From: Mediterranea massiliensis
GTDB taxonomy: Bacteria > Bacteroidota > Bacteroidia > Bacteroidales > Bacteroidaceae
Direction of reading: 5' to 3'
Length of the DNA: 64,000 nucleotides
NCBI GenBank assembly: GCA_015060695.1
Contig: SUYA01000006.1
Span: 62,001-126,000 of the forward strand
Shown here one piece after another: positions 35,699-46,832 of this stretch. Position numbers and translations under genes: made by a program. The notes below the pieces were generated by a model. That model worked only from the letters and a program-made list of their open reading frames with translations, was not told where the DNA came from and ran no database searches. Numbering within the stretch: the stretch's first letter is position 1; every line of letters begins with the position of its first letter.

Positions 35699-37054
35699 AT
35701 GAACGTTTCATTACAGAACATTGACAAGGTAAGTGCATTGCTTACTGTGAAAATTGAAAAAGCTGATTATCAGGAAAAAGTAGAAAAAGCGTTGAAGAAT
35801 TTCCGTCAAAATGCTCAGATGCCGGGCTTCCGTAAAGGTATGGTACCGATGAGCTTGGTGAAGAAAATGTATGGTAAATCGGCTATGGCTGAAGAAGTAA
35901 ACAAACTACTTTCAGAGTCGGTGTATAAATATATTCAAGAAAACAATGTAAACATCTTGGGCGAGCCCCTGCCTAACGAGGACAAACAACCGGAAGTGAA
36001 CTTCGATACAATGGAAGAGTTCGAATTCTTGTTTGACATAGCCTTGGCGCCGGAGTTCAGCGCAGAAGTATCGGCCTCTGATAAGGTAGATTACTACAAC
36101 ATTGAAATTACCGACGAAATGGTAGAAGGCCAAGTGATGGCATATAGACAACAAGGTGGTAAGTACGAGAAGGTAGATAGCTACCAAGCCAACGATATGA
36201 TTAAAGGCTTGTTAGCCGAGTTGGATGCTGAAGGTAATACCAAGGAAGGTGGTATTCAAGTAGAAGGCGCAGTGATGATGCCAGAATATATGAAGAATGC
36301 TGACCAGAAAGCAATCTTCAATGAAGCCAAAGTGAACGATGTGTTAGTATTCAATCCCCATACTGCATGGGATGGTAACACAGCCGAATTGGCCTCTTTG
36401 TTGAAAATTGAAAAAGAGGCAGTGGCAGACATGAAGTCAGACTTCAGTTTCCAAGTAGAAGAAATTACACGTCACGTACCCGGCGAATTGACACAAGAGT
36501 TGTTTGACCAAATTTTGGGTAAAGACGTAGTGAAGAGCGAAGAAGAATTCCGCACTCGTTTGAAAGAAAATATAGCCAAGCAATATGTAGCTGATAGTGA
36601 CTATAAATTCCTTATCGACTTCCGCAAGATGATGACCGAAAAGATTGGTAAATTAGAATTCCCGGATGCATTGTTGAAGCGAATCATGCGTTTGAACAAT
36701 CAAGATAAAGATGAAAAGTTTGTAGAAGAAAACTATGAAAAGAGTATCGAAGAACTGACTTGGCATCTGATTAAAGAACAATTGGTAAAAGCCAATGATG
36801 TGAAAGTAGAACAAAATGAGGTGGCCGATATGGCTAAAGAAGCTACTCGCGCCCAATTTGCACAATACGGTATGATGAGCATTCCCGACGATTTGTTGGA
36901 AAATTATGCAAAGGAAATGTTGAAGAAGAAAGAAAGTGTAGAAGGATTGGTGAATCGAGTAATCGAAACTAAACTTACAGCTGCGTTGAAGCAACAGGTG
37001 TTGTTGGAAGAAAAAACCATATCTGTCGCTGATTTCAACAAGTTGTTCGCTTAA
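35699..37054 (+). CDS. tig: Trigger factor
   Basis: A ribosome-bound chaperone for nascent chains. The frame opens at 35618, inside the promoter, so the true start is MNVSLQNIDKVSALLTVKIE at 35699, giving 451 residues. The ribosome-docking loop is PGFRKGMVPMSLVKKMYG, a variant of the usual GFRxGKxP. A central domain, where the FKBP-type isomerase sits in E. coli, is present but divergent, and the C-terminal helical arms follow (ELTQELFDQILGKDVVKSEE onward). It precedes clpP and clpX, the usual order, but has its own terminator. Confidence 0.95.
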   Translation: MNVSLQNIDKVSALLTVKIEKADYQEKVEKALKNFRQNAQMPGFRKGMVPMSLVKKMYGKSAMAEEVNKLLSESVYKYIQENNVNILGEPLPNEDKQPEVNFDTMEEFEFLFDIALAPEFSAEVSASDKVDYYNIEITDEMVEGQVMAYRQQGGKYEKVDSYQANDMIKGLLAELDAEGNTKEGGIQVEGAVMMPEYMKNADQKAIFNEAKVNDVLVFNPHTAWDGNTAELASLLKIEKEAVADMKSDFSFQVEEITRHVPGELTQELFDQILGKDVVKSEEEFRTRLKENIAKQYVADSDYKFLIDFRKMMTEKIGKLEFPDALLKRIMRLNNQDKDEKFVEENYEKSIEELTWHLIKEQLVKANDVKVEQNEVADMAKEATRAQFAQYGMMSIPDDLLENYAKEMLKKKESVEGLVNRVIETKLTAALKQQVLLEEKTISVADFNKLFA

Positions 37055-37082
37055 ATTCTCGTAGAAGCGTTAAAAATAGTAT

Positions 37083-37131
37083 GCACGGGTTAAGGAAGTG
37101 ATGAACTTCTTTGACTCGTGCTTGTTTTTTT
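37083..37131 (+). terminator. Terminator of tig
   Basis: A 16-bp stem with a few G-U pairs (37083-37098 with 37106-37121) is followed by TTGTTTTTTT. It separates tig from clpP. Confidence 0.8.
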
Positions 37132-37190
37132 ACTTTACTTTTTGTTTCTTTGCATTCTTATTTGAAACGAAAACTTAACAGAGATTGATT

Positions 37191-37853
37191 ATGAATGATT
37201 TTAAGAAATATGCAACCAAGCACTTAGGTATAAATAGTTTGGTGTTGGATGACGTCATTAAGTCGCAAAACGGCTACTTGAATCCTTATATTTTGGAGGA
37301 ACGTCAATTGAATGTAACTCAATTGGACGTATTTTCACGTTTGATGATGGATCGCATCATTTTCTTAGGTACGCAAATCGATGATTATACGGCCAATACC
37401 TTGCAGGCACAATTGCTTTATTTGGATTCGGTAGATCCAGGCAAGGATATATCCATTTATATAAACTCACCGGGCGGTTCGGTATATGCTGGATTGGGCA
37501 TTTATGACACAATGCAATTTATTACCAGCGATGTTGTAACTATTTGTACAGGTATGGCCGCAAGTATGGCTGCTGTATTATTGGTGTCTGGTGCTGAAGG
37601 CAAACGCTCTGCTTTAACACATTCTCGTGTAATGATTCATCAGCCTATGGGAGGGGCGCAAGGACAAGCTTCTGATATAGAAATTACTGCCCGTGAAATT
37701 CAGAAATTGAAGAAAGAACTTTATACAATCATTGCCAATCATTCACATACGCCATTTGAAAAGGTTTGGGCCGATTCTGATAGAGACTATTGGATGACTG
37801 CTCAAGAAGCGAAAGAATATGGTATGGTAGATGAAGTGCTGATAAAGAAATAA
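37191..37853 (+). CDS. clpP: ATP-dependent Clp protease proteolytic subunit
   Basis: A serine protease that forms the double-heptamer chamber fed by ClpX. Starting at ATG 37191 (MNDFKKYATKHLG) it has 220 residues. The catalytic Ser is in CTGMAASMAAVLLVSG and the His in SRVMIHQPMGGAQGQ; INSPGGSVYAGLGIYD is also conserved. A degenerate -7 element TTTCTTTG at 37145-37152 lies 39 bases upstream, so clpP probably has its own start point after the tig terminator. clpX follows after 7 bases. Confidence 0.97.
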   Translation: MNDFKKYATKHLGINSLVLDDVIKSQNGYLNPYILEERQLNVTQLDVFSRLMMDRIIFLGTQIDDYTANTLQAQLLYLDSVDPGKDISIYINSPGGSVYAGLGIYDTMQFITSDVVTICTGMAASMAAVLLVSGAEGKRSALTHSRVMIHQPMGGAQGQASDIEITAREIQKLKKELYTIIANHSHTPFEKVWADSDRDYWMTAQEAKEYGMVDEVLIKK

Positions 37854-37860
37854 AAGAATA

Positions 37861-39099
37861 ATGGCAGAAAAAGGGAAAAAAAAATGTAGCTTTTGTGGGC
37901 GAGATGAAAGTGTAATCGGGTTCCTGATTACAGGTCTTAATGGCAATATTTGTGATGATTGTGCCATACAAGCTTATGAAATCGCCCAACAAGTCAGAAG
38001 ACAAGAAGCAACTCCTAAATCGGGCAAACTAAAGTTGGAGAAACTTCCTAAACCGATAGAAATAAAGGCTTTTTTGGATCAATATGTCATCGGACAAGAT
38101 GATGCAAAGCGCTTTTTAGCTGTTTCTGTGTATAATCATTATAAACGCTTGTTGCAGAAAAACAAAGGCGATGAAGTGGAAATTGAGAAATCCAACATTA
38201 TTATGGTAGGAAGTACTGGTACTGGAAAGACGTTGTTGGCACGTACTATAGCCAAACTCTTGGAGGTACCTTTTACTATTGTCGATGCAACCGTATTGAC
38301 CGAAGCCGGATATGTGGGTGAAGATATAGAAAGCATTTTAACAAGATTGCTTCAAGTATCAGATTATGATGTGTCTAAGGCAGAACAAGGCATCGTTTTT
38401 ATTGACGAAATAGATAAAATAGCTAGGAAGGGGGATAATCCTTCTATTACCCGTGATGTAAGTGGAGAAGGTGTTCAACAGGGCTTGTTGAAGTTGTTGG
38501 AGGGGTCGGTTGTTAATGTGCCACCACAAGGAGGACGAAAACATCCTGATCAGAAAATGATTCCAGTGAATACGAAAAACATTTTGTTTATATGCGGAGG
38601 TGCTTTTGATGGTATAGAAAAGAAAATTGCTCAACGTTTGAATACACATGTCGTTGGCTATGGGGCTGTACGTAATATGGCAGTTATTGACAAAAATAAT
38701 ATGATGCAATATATCGCACCCCAAGATTTGAAATCGTTCGGATTGATTCCAGAAATCATCGGCCGATTGCCGGTGCTGACTTATTTAAATCCACTTGATC
38801 GTACAGCATTGCGTGCAATATTAACAGAACCTAAAAACTCTATTGTCAAACAGTATATAAAAATGTTCGAGATGGATGGCGTGAATCTTTCATTTGAAGA
38901 GGCTGTCTTGGAATATATTGTTGATAAGGCAGTGGAATTTAAATTGGGTGCTCGTGGACTTCGTTCTATTGTTGAAACTATCATGATGGATGCAATGTTT
39001 GAACTCCCCACGGAAAAACCCGAAAATTATGTGGTAACATTAAACTATGCAAAAGAACAATTGGAGAATGCGAATGTGGCAAGATTACAAAATGCTTAA
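37861..39099 (+). CDS. clpX: ATP-dependent Clp protease ATP-binding subunit ClpX
   Basis: An AAA+ unfoldase that delivers substrates to ClpP. The 412-residue protein has the N-terminal zinc-binding domain CSFCGRDE ... CDDC, Walker [17 protein letters not shown], Walker [15 protein letters not shown], the pore region [11 protein letters not shown], sensor 1 [14 protein letters not shown] and sensor 2 [10 protein letters not shown]. The ClpP-binding IGF-type loop is replaced by a related sequence near [11 protein letters not shown]. It lies 7 bases after clpP in the same transcript. Confidence 0.97.
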   Translation: MAEKGKKKCSFCGRDESVIGFLITGLNGNICDDCAIQAYEIAQQVRRQEATPKSGKLKLEKLPKPIEIKAFLDQYVIGQDDAKRFLAVSVYNHYKRLLQKNKGDEVEIEKSNIIMVGSTGTGKTLLARTIAKLLEVPFTIVDATVLTEAGYVGEDIESILTRLLQVSDYDVSKAEQGIVFIDEIDKIARKGDNPSITRDVSGEGVQQGLLKLLEGSVVNVPPQGGRKHPDQKMIPVNTKNILFICGGAFDGIEKKIAQRLNTHVVGYGAVRNMAVIDKNNMMQYIAPQDLKSFGLIPEIIGRLPVLTYLNPLDRTALRAILTEPKNSIVKQYIKMFEMDGVNLSFEEAVLEYIVDKAVEFKLGARGLRSIVETIMMDAMFELPTEKPENYVVTLNYAKEQLENANVARLQNA

Positions 39100-39249
39100 A
39101 ATCAATGAATAAGGTTTTTGCGATTCTCGAATCTTCATTTTTATGAAAAAATATTCGGAGATTTCTGTTTGAAAATTGAGAATTTGTTTATAGTTTTGTT
39201 GTTGATTCTTCTTTTGAGTGGAATCGTATTAATTCAAACTAAAGTTATC

Positions 39250-41433
39250 ATGGCGAAGAAGGGGAATAATTTAACAGAGCAGCTAAAGAAGTATTTCGGA
39301 TTCGACACCTTCAAGGGTAATCAAGAGGCAATCATTGAAAACCTGTTGGCAGGTAATGATACGTTCGTACTGATGCCTACGGGTGGTGGAAAGTCTTTGT
39401 GCTATCAATTACCCTCTTTATTGATGGAGGGTACGGGTATTGTAATCTCTCCTTTGATTGCACTGATGAAAAATCAGGTGGATGCCATGCGGAATTTTAG
39501 TGAAGAGGATGGAGTGGCTCATTTTATAAATTCCTCTTTAAATAAGGGTGCTATTGACCAAGTAAAGGCCGATATCGTAAACGGTAAGACAAAACTGTTG
39601 TATGTGGCACCGGAATCGTTGACGAAAGAAGAAAATGTAGAATTTTTGAAGACGGTAAAAATTTCATTTTATGCAGTTGATGAGGCTCATTGTATATCGG
39701 AGTGGGGGCATGACTTCCGCCCGGAATATCGTCGAATTCGTCCTATTATAAATGAAATAGGAAAAGCGCCTTTGATTGCTTTGACTGCTACGGCAACGCC
39801 GAAAGTACAACATGACATTCAGAAGAATCTGGGCATGATTGATGCACAGGTATTCAAATCTTCTTTCAATCGAGCTAATTTATATTATGAGGTGCGTCCT
39901 AAAACGCAAAACATAGACAAGGAAATAATAAAATTCATCAAGGCAAATCCCGATAAATCGGGTATTATCTATTGTCTAAGCCGTAAAAAAGTAGAGGAAT
40001 TGGCTGAAATACTACAAGCCAATGGCATTAATGCACGTGCATATCATGCCGGTATGGATTCGGCTACTCGTACACAGAATCAAGATGATTTTTTGATGGA
40101 AAAAATTGATGTGATTGTAGCTACGATTGCATTTGGAATGGGAATTGACAAACCAGATGTGCGCTATGTAATTCATTATGATATTCCTAAGAGTTTGGAA
40201 GGATACTATCAAGAAACCGGACGGGCTGGACGTGATGGCGGTGAGGGCAAATGTATTACATTCTATACGAATAAAGATTTGCAGAAACTTGAGAAGTTTA
40301 TGCAAGGAAAACCCGTGGCAGAACAGGAGATTGGAAAACAACTTCTGTTGGAAACTGCTGCGTATGCAGAATCTTCTGTATGTCGTCGTAAGACGTTATT
40401 ACATTACTTTGGTGAAGAATATACAGAACAAAATTGTGGTAATTGTGACAACTGTTTAAATCCTAAAAAACAAGTGGAAGCTCAAGAATTATTGTGTACC
40501 GTTATTGAAACAATTCAAGCGGTCAAAGAAAATTTCAAGGCTGACTATATTATAGATGTTATCCAAGGAAGAGAAACATCGGAAGTGCAAGCACATTTGC
40601 ACGAAGAATTAGAAGTTTTCGGCTCTGGAATGGGAGAAGAAGACAAAACTTGGAATGCTGTAATACGCCAAGCATTGATTGCTGGTTATTTAAGTAAAGA
40701 TGTTGAAAATTATGGTTTATTGAAGGTAACTGCCGATGGAAAGAAGTTCCTAAACAAACCAAAGTCATTTAAGATAACCGAGGATAACGACTTTGAAGAA
40801 GTGGAAGAAGAAACACCTATGAGAGGAGGAGGTTCATGTGCTGTAGACCCGGCTTTGTATTCCATGTTAAAAGACCTTCGTAAGAAGTTGTCAAAGCAAT
40901 TGGAAGTTCCTCCTTATGTCATTTTTCAAGACCCTTCATTAGAAGCTATGGCAACCATCTATCCGGTAACGTTAGAGGAATTGCAGAATATACCAGGTGT
41001 AGGAGCGGGAAAAGCTAAACGTTATGGCGAAGAATTCTGTAAACTGATTAGACGACATTGCGAGGAAAATGAAATAGAACGTCCGGAAGATTTGCGCGTT
41101 CGGACTGTAGCCAATAAGTCGAAAATGAAAGTGGCAATCATTCAAGCAATTGACCGTAAAGTGGCACTTGATGATATTGCCATGTCTAAAGGTATTGAAT
41201 TTGACGAATTGCTGGATGAAATAGAGGCTATAGTTTATTCTGGAACAAAATTGAATATTGACTATTTCTTGGATGACATAATGGATGAAGATCATATGCT
41301 CGATATTTATGACTATTTTAAAGAATCGACAACAGATGATCTTGACGAAGCACTTGATGAACTTGGAAATGAATTTTCAGAGGAAGAAGTTCGTCTTGTT
41401 CGGATAAAGTTTATTTCAGAAATGGCAAATTAA
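39250..41433 (+). CDS. recQ: ATP-dependent DNA helicase RecQ
   Basis: A 3'-5' helicase for recombination and repair. The frame opens at 39118 with a hydrophobic leader that is not RecQ; the real start is MAKKGNNLTEQLKKYFGFDT at 39250, giving 727 residues. Motifs: I LMPTGGGKSLCYQLP, Ia VISPLIALMKNQVDAM, II FYAVDEAHCISEWGHDFRPE, III ALTATATPKV, VI YYQETGRAGRDGG. Then come the zinc-binding RQC part (CRRKTLLHYFGE ... NCGNCDNCLNP) and a C-terminal HRDC domain (IYPVTLEELQNIPGVGAGKA). The last 100 residues or so are an acidic extension. Confidence 0.95.
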   Translation: MAKKGNNLTEQLKKYFGFDTFKGNQEAIIENLLAGNDTFVLMPTGGGKSLCYQLPSLLMEGTGIVISPLIALMKNQVDAMRNFSEEDGVAHFINSSLNKGAIDQVKADIVNGKTKLLYVAPESLTKEENVEFLKTVKISFYAVDEAHCISEWGHDFRPEYRRIRPIINEIGKAPLIALTATATPKVQHDIQKNLGMIDAQVFKSSFNRANLYYEVRPKTQNIDKEIIKFIKANPDKSGIIYCLSRKKVEELAEILQANGINARAYHAGMDSATRTQNQDDFLMEKIDVIVATIAFGMGIDKPDVRYVIHYDIPKSLEGYYQETGRAGRDGGEGKCITFYTNKDLQKLEKFMQGKPVAEQEIGKQLLLETAAYAESSVCRRKTLLHYFGEEYTEQNCGNCDNCLNPKKQVEAQELLCTVIETIQAVKENFKADYIIDVIQGRETSEVQAHLHEELEVFGSGMGEEDKTWNAVIRQALIAGYLSKDVENYGLLKVTADGKKFLNKPKSFKITEDNDFEEVEEETPMRGGGSCAVDPALYSMLKDLRKKLSKQLEVPPYVIFQDPSLEAMATIYPVTLEELQNIPGVGAGKAKRYGEEFCKLIRRHCEENEIERPEDLRVRTVANKSKMKVAIIQAIDRKVALDDIAMSKGIEFDELLDEIEAIVYSGTKLNIDYFLDDIMDEDHMLDIYDYFKESTTDDLDEALDELGNEFSEEEVRLVRIKFISEMAN

Positions 41434-41485
41434 TTAAAATAGCAGAATAGAAAATATTTTTTTGTTGCGTGTGGATTATGAATAG

Positions 41486-43009
<1,524 letters not shown>

Positions 43010-43061
43010 GTTGGTATATCCAAATGCGAATAGATATTTGCGAGGAGCGTGGTTTTTTACC

Positions 43062-44540
43062 ATGCTCCTTTTCTCGTTTTCTTTTGTTTTTTCACAAGAG
43101 GCATCAGAGGTAGTTGTATTGAGGGTGGATGAAAGAGAAGTGACATTATCTGAATTTATGGCTCGATATAATGAGAGCGTAGAGAAAAATGCATTGGAGT
43201 TTGCCTATCAATGGACTGATGAACTGCTTAAAGTGAAAGTTGCGCGGTCTAAAAGAATGGATACGTTGTTTGTGTTGCAAAATGAGATGAATACGTACAT
43301 GTCTCATAGACAAAAACAATTGTTAATAGATAGCGTGTTGCTTAAGCAGGGTATTAATCAGCAGGATGAAATAATGGCATCACTTTCTTCTGGCACATCT
43401 TACTTGATAGCCCAAATTTATAAACGTTTGCCTCAGAATGTGTCTCTTTCTTTATTGGCAGAGCAAATGCAACAGATGGATTCTGTATGGCAACATATCC
43501 AAAATGGAGGCTCTTTTTGGGGATGTGTACAATCGTTTTCCGATGAGAAGGATACTCTTTGTATGATGAAAGAAGAAATGTATCAGGAGATGGAGAATGT
43601 ATTGATTACTTTGTTACCTGGGGAGGTTTCAAAACCTTTTTTGACACCGGTCGGAATACATATAGTGAAACTATTGCGAAGAGATGTATCACCTTCTTAC
43701 GAAAAACAATCGTTATCTTCTGTTGCATTACGCAATGCAACATCTCAGATGTTGGATAGTTTGAAAAATACCTATAGATTTTGTTTAAATAAAGATGCTT
43801 TAAATGAATTGTTGCAGAAAGGAAAGACCGCTAAAATTCTTTTCCTATTGGATGATAAACCATATAGTGGGGATGACTTTTATTATTTTGCAATAAGTTA
43901 TCCAGCTGGAATCAGACGACAGTGGGAGGCTTTTGTTGAAAAAACAATTTGGGATTATGCCAATTTTAGATTATTAGATAATTCCCCATCTTATACATGG
44001 AAAATGTTATGGTTGGAAGAGCAGTTGCTAAGTGAGATGATAGATAATTCGTTGAGAATGGAAGTGCCTGATGAAGGAATGCTGAATTACTATTTTGAAT
44101 CCAATCGTTCTAAATATGCTTGGGAATCACCACGCTATAGGGGGGCTGTTATTTCAGCAAATTCAAAACGAACGTTGAGGCGAGTACGTAAATTTCTTAA
44201 GACTCTGCCAATGGAAGAGTGGGAAGATGCAGTTCGATTATTATTTAATGAGAAATCTGGCGAACAGGTTAAAATAGAGGTCGGATTATATGCAATGGGG
44301 GAACATCCATATCTGGATGAGAAAATATTTAAACAAGGCAAATCGGAGGTGTTGCCCACACATCCTTATCGTGTTTTGTTGGGAAAGGAAATTAAGATGC
44401 CGGATAACTTGTCTTTAGTGAGGGAAACAGTTGTTCGTGACTATATGGAATCTTATAAAAAAGTCTGGTTAGGTGAGTTGAGAGAGAAAAGTAAGGTTGA
44501 AATTAACCAAGAGGTTTTAAAAACCGTTAATAATGACTGA
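43062..44540 (+). CDS. Exported PpiC-type peptidyl-prolyl isomerase, first foldase gene
   Basis: The frame extends back into guaB, but usable starts are ATG 43062 (MLLFSFSFVFSQEASEV) or TTG 43038, which adds LRGAWFFT and gives a signal peptide with a basic residue; the ATG version has 492 residues. After the signal, a SurA-like helical part leads to a parvulin segment with LLPGEVSKPFLTPVGIHIVK. The rest is helical and less conserved, with a second possible chaperone-like region. It is the first of three envelope foldase genes in a row, which points to outer-membrane protein assembly. Enzyme activity is uncertain. Confidence 0.8.
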   Translation: MLLFSFSFVFSQEASEVVVLRVDEREVTLSEFMARYNESVEKNALEFAYQWTDELLKVKVARSKRMDTLFVLQNEMNTYMSHRQKQLLIDSVLLKQGINQQDEIMASLSSGTSYLIAQIYKRLPQNVSLSLLAEQMQQMDSVWQHIQNGGSFWGCVQSFSDEKDTLCMMKEEMYQEMENVLITLLPGEVSKPFLTPVGIHIVKLLRRDVSPSYEKQSLSSVALRNATSQMLDSLKNTYRFCLNKDALNELLQKGKTAKILFLLDDKPYSGDDFYYFAISYPAGIRRQWEAFVEKTIWDYANFRLLDNSPSYTWKMLWLEEQLLSEMIDNSLRMEVPDEGMLNYYFESNRSKYAWESPRYRGAVISANSKRTLRRVRKFLKTLPMEEWEDAVRLLFNEKSGEQVKIEVGLYAMGEHPYLDEKIFKQGKSEVLPTHPYRVLLGKEIKMPDNLSLVRETVVRDYMESYKKVWLGELREKSKVEINQEVLKTVNND

Positions 44541-44575
44541 TGCATGCAATTAAAGCATTATCTTCGTAGCTTGAA

Positions 44576-45445
44576 ATGAAAAGTGATAAAATGAGAGTGA
44601 CAATACATAAAAATTGGTTATGGATGTTTTTTTTCCTCTTTGCTCTTTCTTGTGCGGAAAAGCATGACCACAAAGGAAAAAGGCCATTGGTTGAACTCGA
44701 TGGAAATTTCTTGTATAAAGAGGATTTGCAGAATATGCTGCCTTTGAACGTCACTTTGCAAGATAGTGCGGATTTGGTGAGTCGTTATATCCGTAACTGG
44801 GCTGAAGATGTGTTACTGTATGATAAAGCAAAACGAAACATCCCTAATAGTGATGAAATCGAGCGTTTGGTTAGTAATTATCGGAAAGTATTGATACTTC
44901 ATGCTTATCAGCAAGAGATGATTCACCAAAAACTTTCTGCAGAGATTACGGAGGACGAGTTGCAACAATTTTATGATGAGAATCTGCCATTGTTTAAATT
45001 GGAGCATCCGCTGATGAAAGGGTTATTTATAAAAGTACCTTTGAAAGCCCCGCAGTTATCCAATGTGCGTCGTTGGTATAAATCAGATGATCAAGAGCAG
45101 ATTGAGAAGCTGGAGAAATACAGTTTTCAATATGCGTTGAAGTATGAGTATTTTCACGATAAATGGCTACCTGTGAGTAATATCCTTGATTGGATACCTA
45201 TGACAGTTGAAGAATTGAATGCTAAGTTGGCTAAAGAACGTAGCATAGAAATTAAAGACGATGAGTTTTATTACTTTTTGTGTGTGAGCGATTATAGAGA
45301 TAAAGGAGAACAAGAGCCTTTTGAGTATGCTCGCTCACAAGTGAAAGATGTTTTGCAAAGCATACGTCAGACAGATTTTATGAATGATGTCCGAAAGGAA
45401 TTATATGAACAAGCGAGAGAAGAAAATAGAATTATATATCATTAG
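44576..45445 (+). CDS. PpiC/SurA-like lipoprotein, second foldase gene
   Basis: A 289-residue protein starting MKSDKMRVTIHKNWLWMFFF; the signal ends in LFALSC followed by AEKHDH, so it should be a lipoprotein. The helical body (FLYKEDLQNMLPLNVTLQDS, then LVSNYRKVLILHAYQQEMIH) resembles the SurA N-terminal chaperone part. No clear parvulin active site is visible, so it may act as a chaperone without isomerase activity. The 3' end overlaps the frame of the next gene but not its likely start at 45462. Confidence 0.78.
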   Translation: MKSDKMRVTIHKNWLWMFFFLFALSCAEKHDHKGKRPLVELDGNFLYKEDLQNMLPLNVTLQDSADLVSRYIRNWAEDVLLYDKAKRNIPNSDEIERLVSNYRKVLILHAYQQEMIHQKLSAEITEDELQQFYDENLPLFKLEHPLMKGLFIKVPLKAPQLSNVRRWYKSDDQEQIEKLEKYSFQYALKYEYFHDKWLPVSNILDWIPMTVEELNAKLAKERSIEIKDDEFYYFLCVSDYRDKGEQEPFEYARSQVKDVLQSIRQTDFMNDVRKELYEQAREENRIIYH

Positions 45446-45461
45446 AAATAAAACACCAAGA

Positions 45462-46832
45462 ATGAAAAAGTGTATGAACTTGAAGAGTGTAGTCTTGTTG
45501 GCTTTGGTATTGTTTTTGGGTAATACCGTATATGCTCAAGACAATATTATCGATGAAGTGGCATGGATAGTAGGCGATGAAGCTATCTGGAAATCAGAAA
45601 TCGAAGAAGCACGTATGAGTGCTTTGTACGAGGGACGACGTTTTGATAGCGATCCCTATTGCGTGATACCGGAAGAAATCGCCGTAAATAAGCTGTTTCT
45701 ACATCAGGCAGTCCTTGATAGTATCGAGGTGTCAGAGAGTGAGGTTATTCAGAATGTAGATGCTCGTATTAATGATTTTATCACCAATTTGGGTTCTCGT
45801 GAAAAGATGGAAGAGTATTTCAATAAAACTTCCAGTCAAATTCGCGAAACGATGCGTGAAAATGTCCGTGAAGGCTTAAAAGTTCAGAAGATGCAGCAGA
45901 AATTGGTTGGAGAGGTTAAGGTAACTCCTGCCGATGTGCGCAGATATTTTAAAGATCTTCCTCAAGATAGCATACCGTATGTGCCCACTCAAGTTGAGGT
46001 GCAGATTATTACGCAACAGCCTAAAGTGCCATTGGAAGAAATAGAAGATGTGAAGCGTCGTCTTCGTGAATTTACCGAACGTGTGACTTCGGGCGAGACA
46101 AGTTTTTCAACATTGGCACGTATGTATTCAGAAGACCTTGGCTCGGCAAGAGACGGTGGTGAGATGCCTTTCTACGGTCGTGGACAGCTTGACCCGGCTT
46201 TTGCAACAGTGGCATTCAACTTGCAAGACCCTAATAAAGTATCTAAAATTGTGGAATCGGAATTTGGATTCCATATCATTCAGTTGATGGAGAAAAGAGG
46301 GGATCGTATTAAGGCACGCCATATTTTGTTGAAACCTCATATCCCGACCGAGGCTTTAGATGCCGCCAATGCTCGTTTAGATTCTATTGGCAATGATATT
46401 CGCAACGGAAAATTCTCATTTGAAGAAGCTGCAACAATACTTTCACACGACAAGGATACCCGTAATAATCATGGCTTATTACCGAATAAATATACAGGAA
46501 CTTCTAAGTTTGAGATGCAAGATTTACCTCCTGAAATAGCAAAAGTAGTAGATAAAATGAAGGTCGGTGAAATTTCAGATGCCTTTACTATGATTGCAGC
46601 AAATACAGGTAAAGAACAGTGTGTAATCGTTAAGTTGAAAAGTCGTATTGATGGGCATAAAGCCACTATTGCTGAGGATTATCAGAATTTGAAATCGATT
46701 GTAGAGGAAAAGCGACGGGGCGAATTGCTTGATAAATGGATTCGTGAAAAACAGAAAAAAACATATGTTCGCATCAGCGATAATTGGAAGAATAATTGTA
46801 CATTTAAGTATCCAGGATGGATAAAAGATTGA
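45462..46832 (+). CDS. surA: Periplasmic chaperone/peptidyl-prolyl isomerase SurA
   Basis: Escorts outer-membrane proteins across the periplasm. The frame opens at 45384, but MKKCMNLKSVVLLALVLFLG at 45462 gives a signal peptide ending at VYAQDN and 456 residues. The SurA N-domain starts DEVAWIVGDEAIWKSEIEEA. Two parvulin domains follow, the first with SFSTLARMYSEDLGSARDGG and FGFHIIQLMEKRGDRIKARH, and the second starting at ILLKPHIPTEALD with SFEEAATILSHDKDTRNNHG. The layout (N-domain, P1, P2, short C-terminal helix) fits SurA. It overlaps the OstA-like gene by 16 bases, so the two are translationally coupled. Confidence 0.9.
   Translation: MKKCMNLKSVVLLALVLFLGNTVYAQDNIIDEVAWIVGDEAIWKSEIEEARMSALYEGRRFDSDPYCVIPEEIAVNKLFLHQAVLDSIEVSESEVIQNVDARINDFITNLGSREKMEEYFNKTSSQIRETMRENVREGLKVQKMQQKLVGEVKVTPADVRRYFKDLPQDSIPYVPTQVEVQIITQQPKVPLEEIEDVKRRLREFTERVTSGETSFSTLARMYSEDLGSARDGGEMPFYGRGQLDPAFATVAFNLQDPNKVSKIVESEFGFHIIQLMEKRGDRIKARHILLKPHIPTEALDAANARLDSIGNDIRNGKFSFEEAATILSHDKDTRNNHGLLPNKYTGTSKFEMQDLPPEIAKVVDKMKVGEISDAFTMIAANTGKEQCVIVKLKSRIDGHKATIAEDYQNLKSIVEEKRRGELLDKWIREKQKKTYVRISDNWKNNCTFKYPGWIKD

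Noticed and set aside
39118..39249. A hydrophobic N-terminal domain on RecQ
   Set aside because: It starts at a TTG, is read from intergenic sequence, and RecQ homology begins at MAKKGNN (39250). A membrane segment on RecQ would be without precedent.
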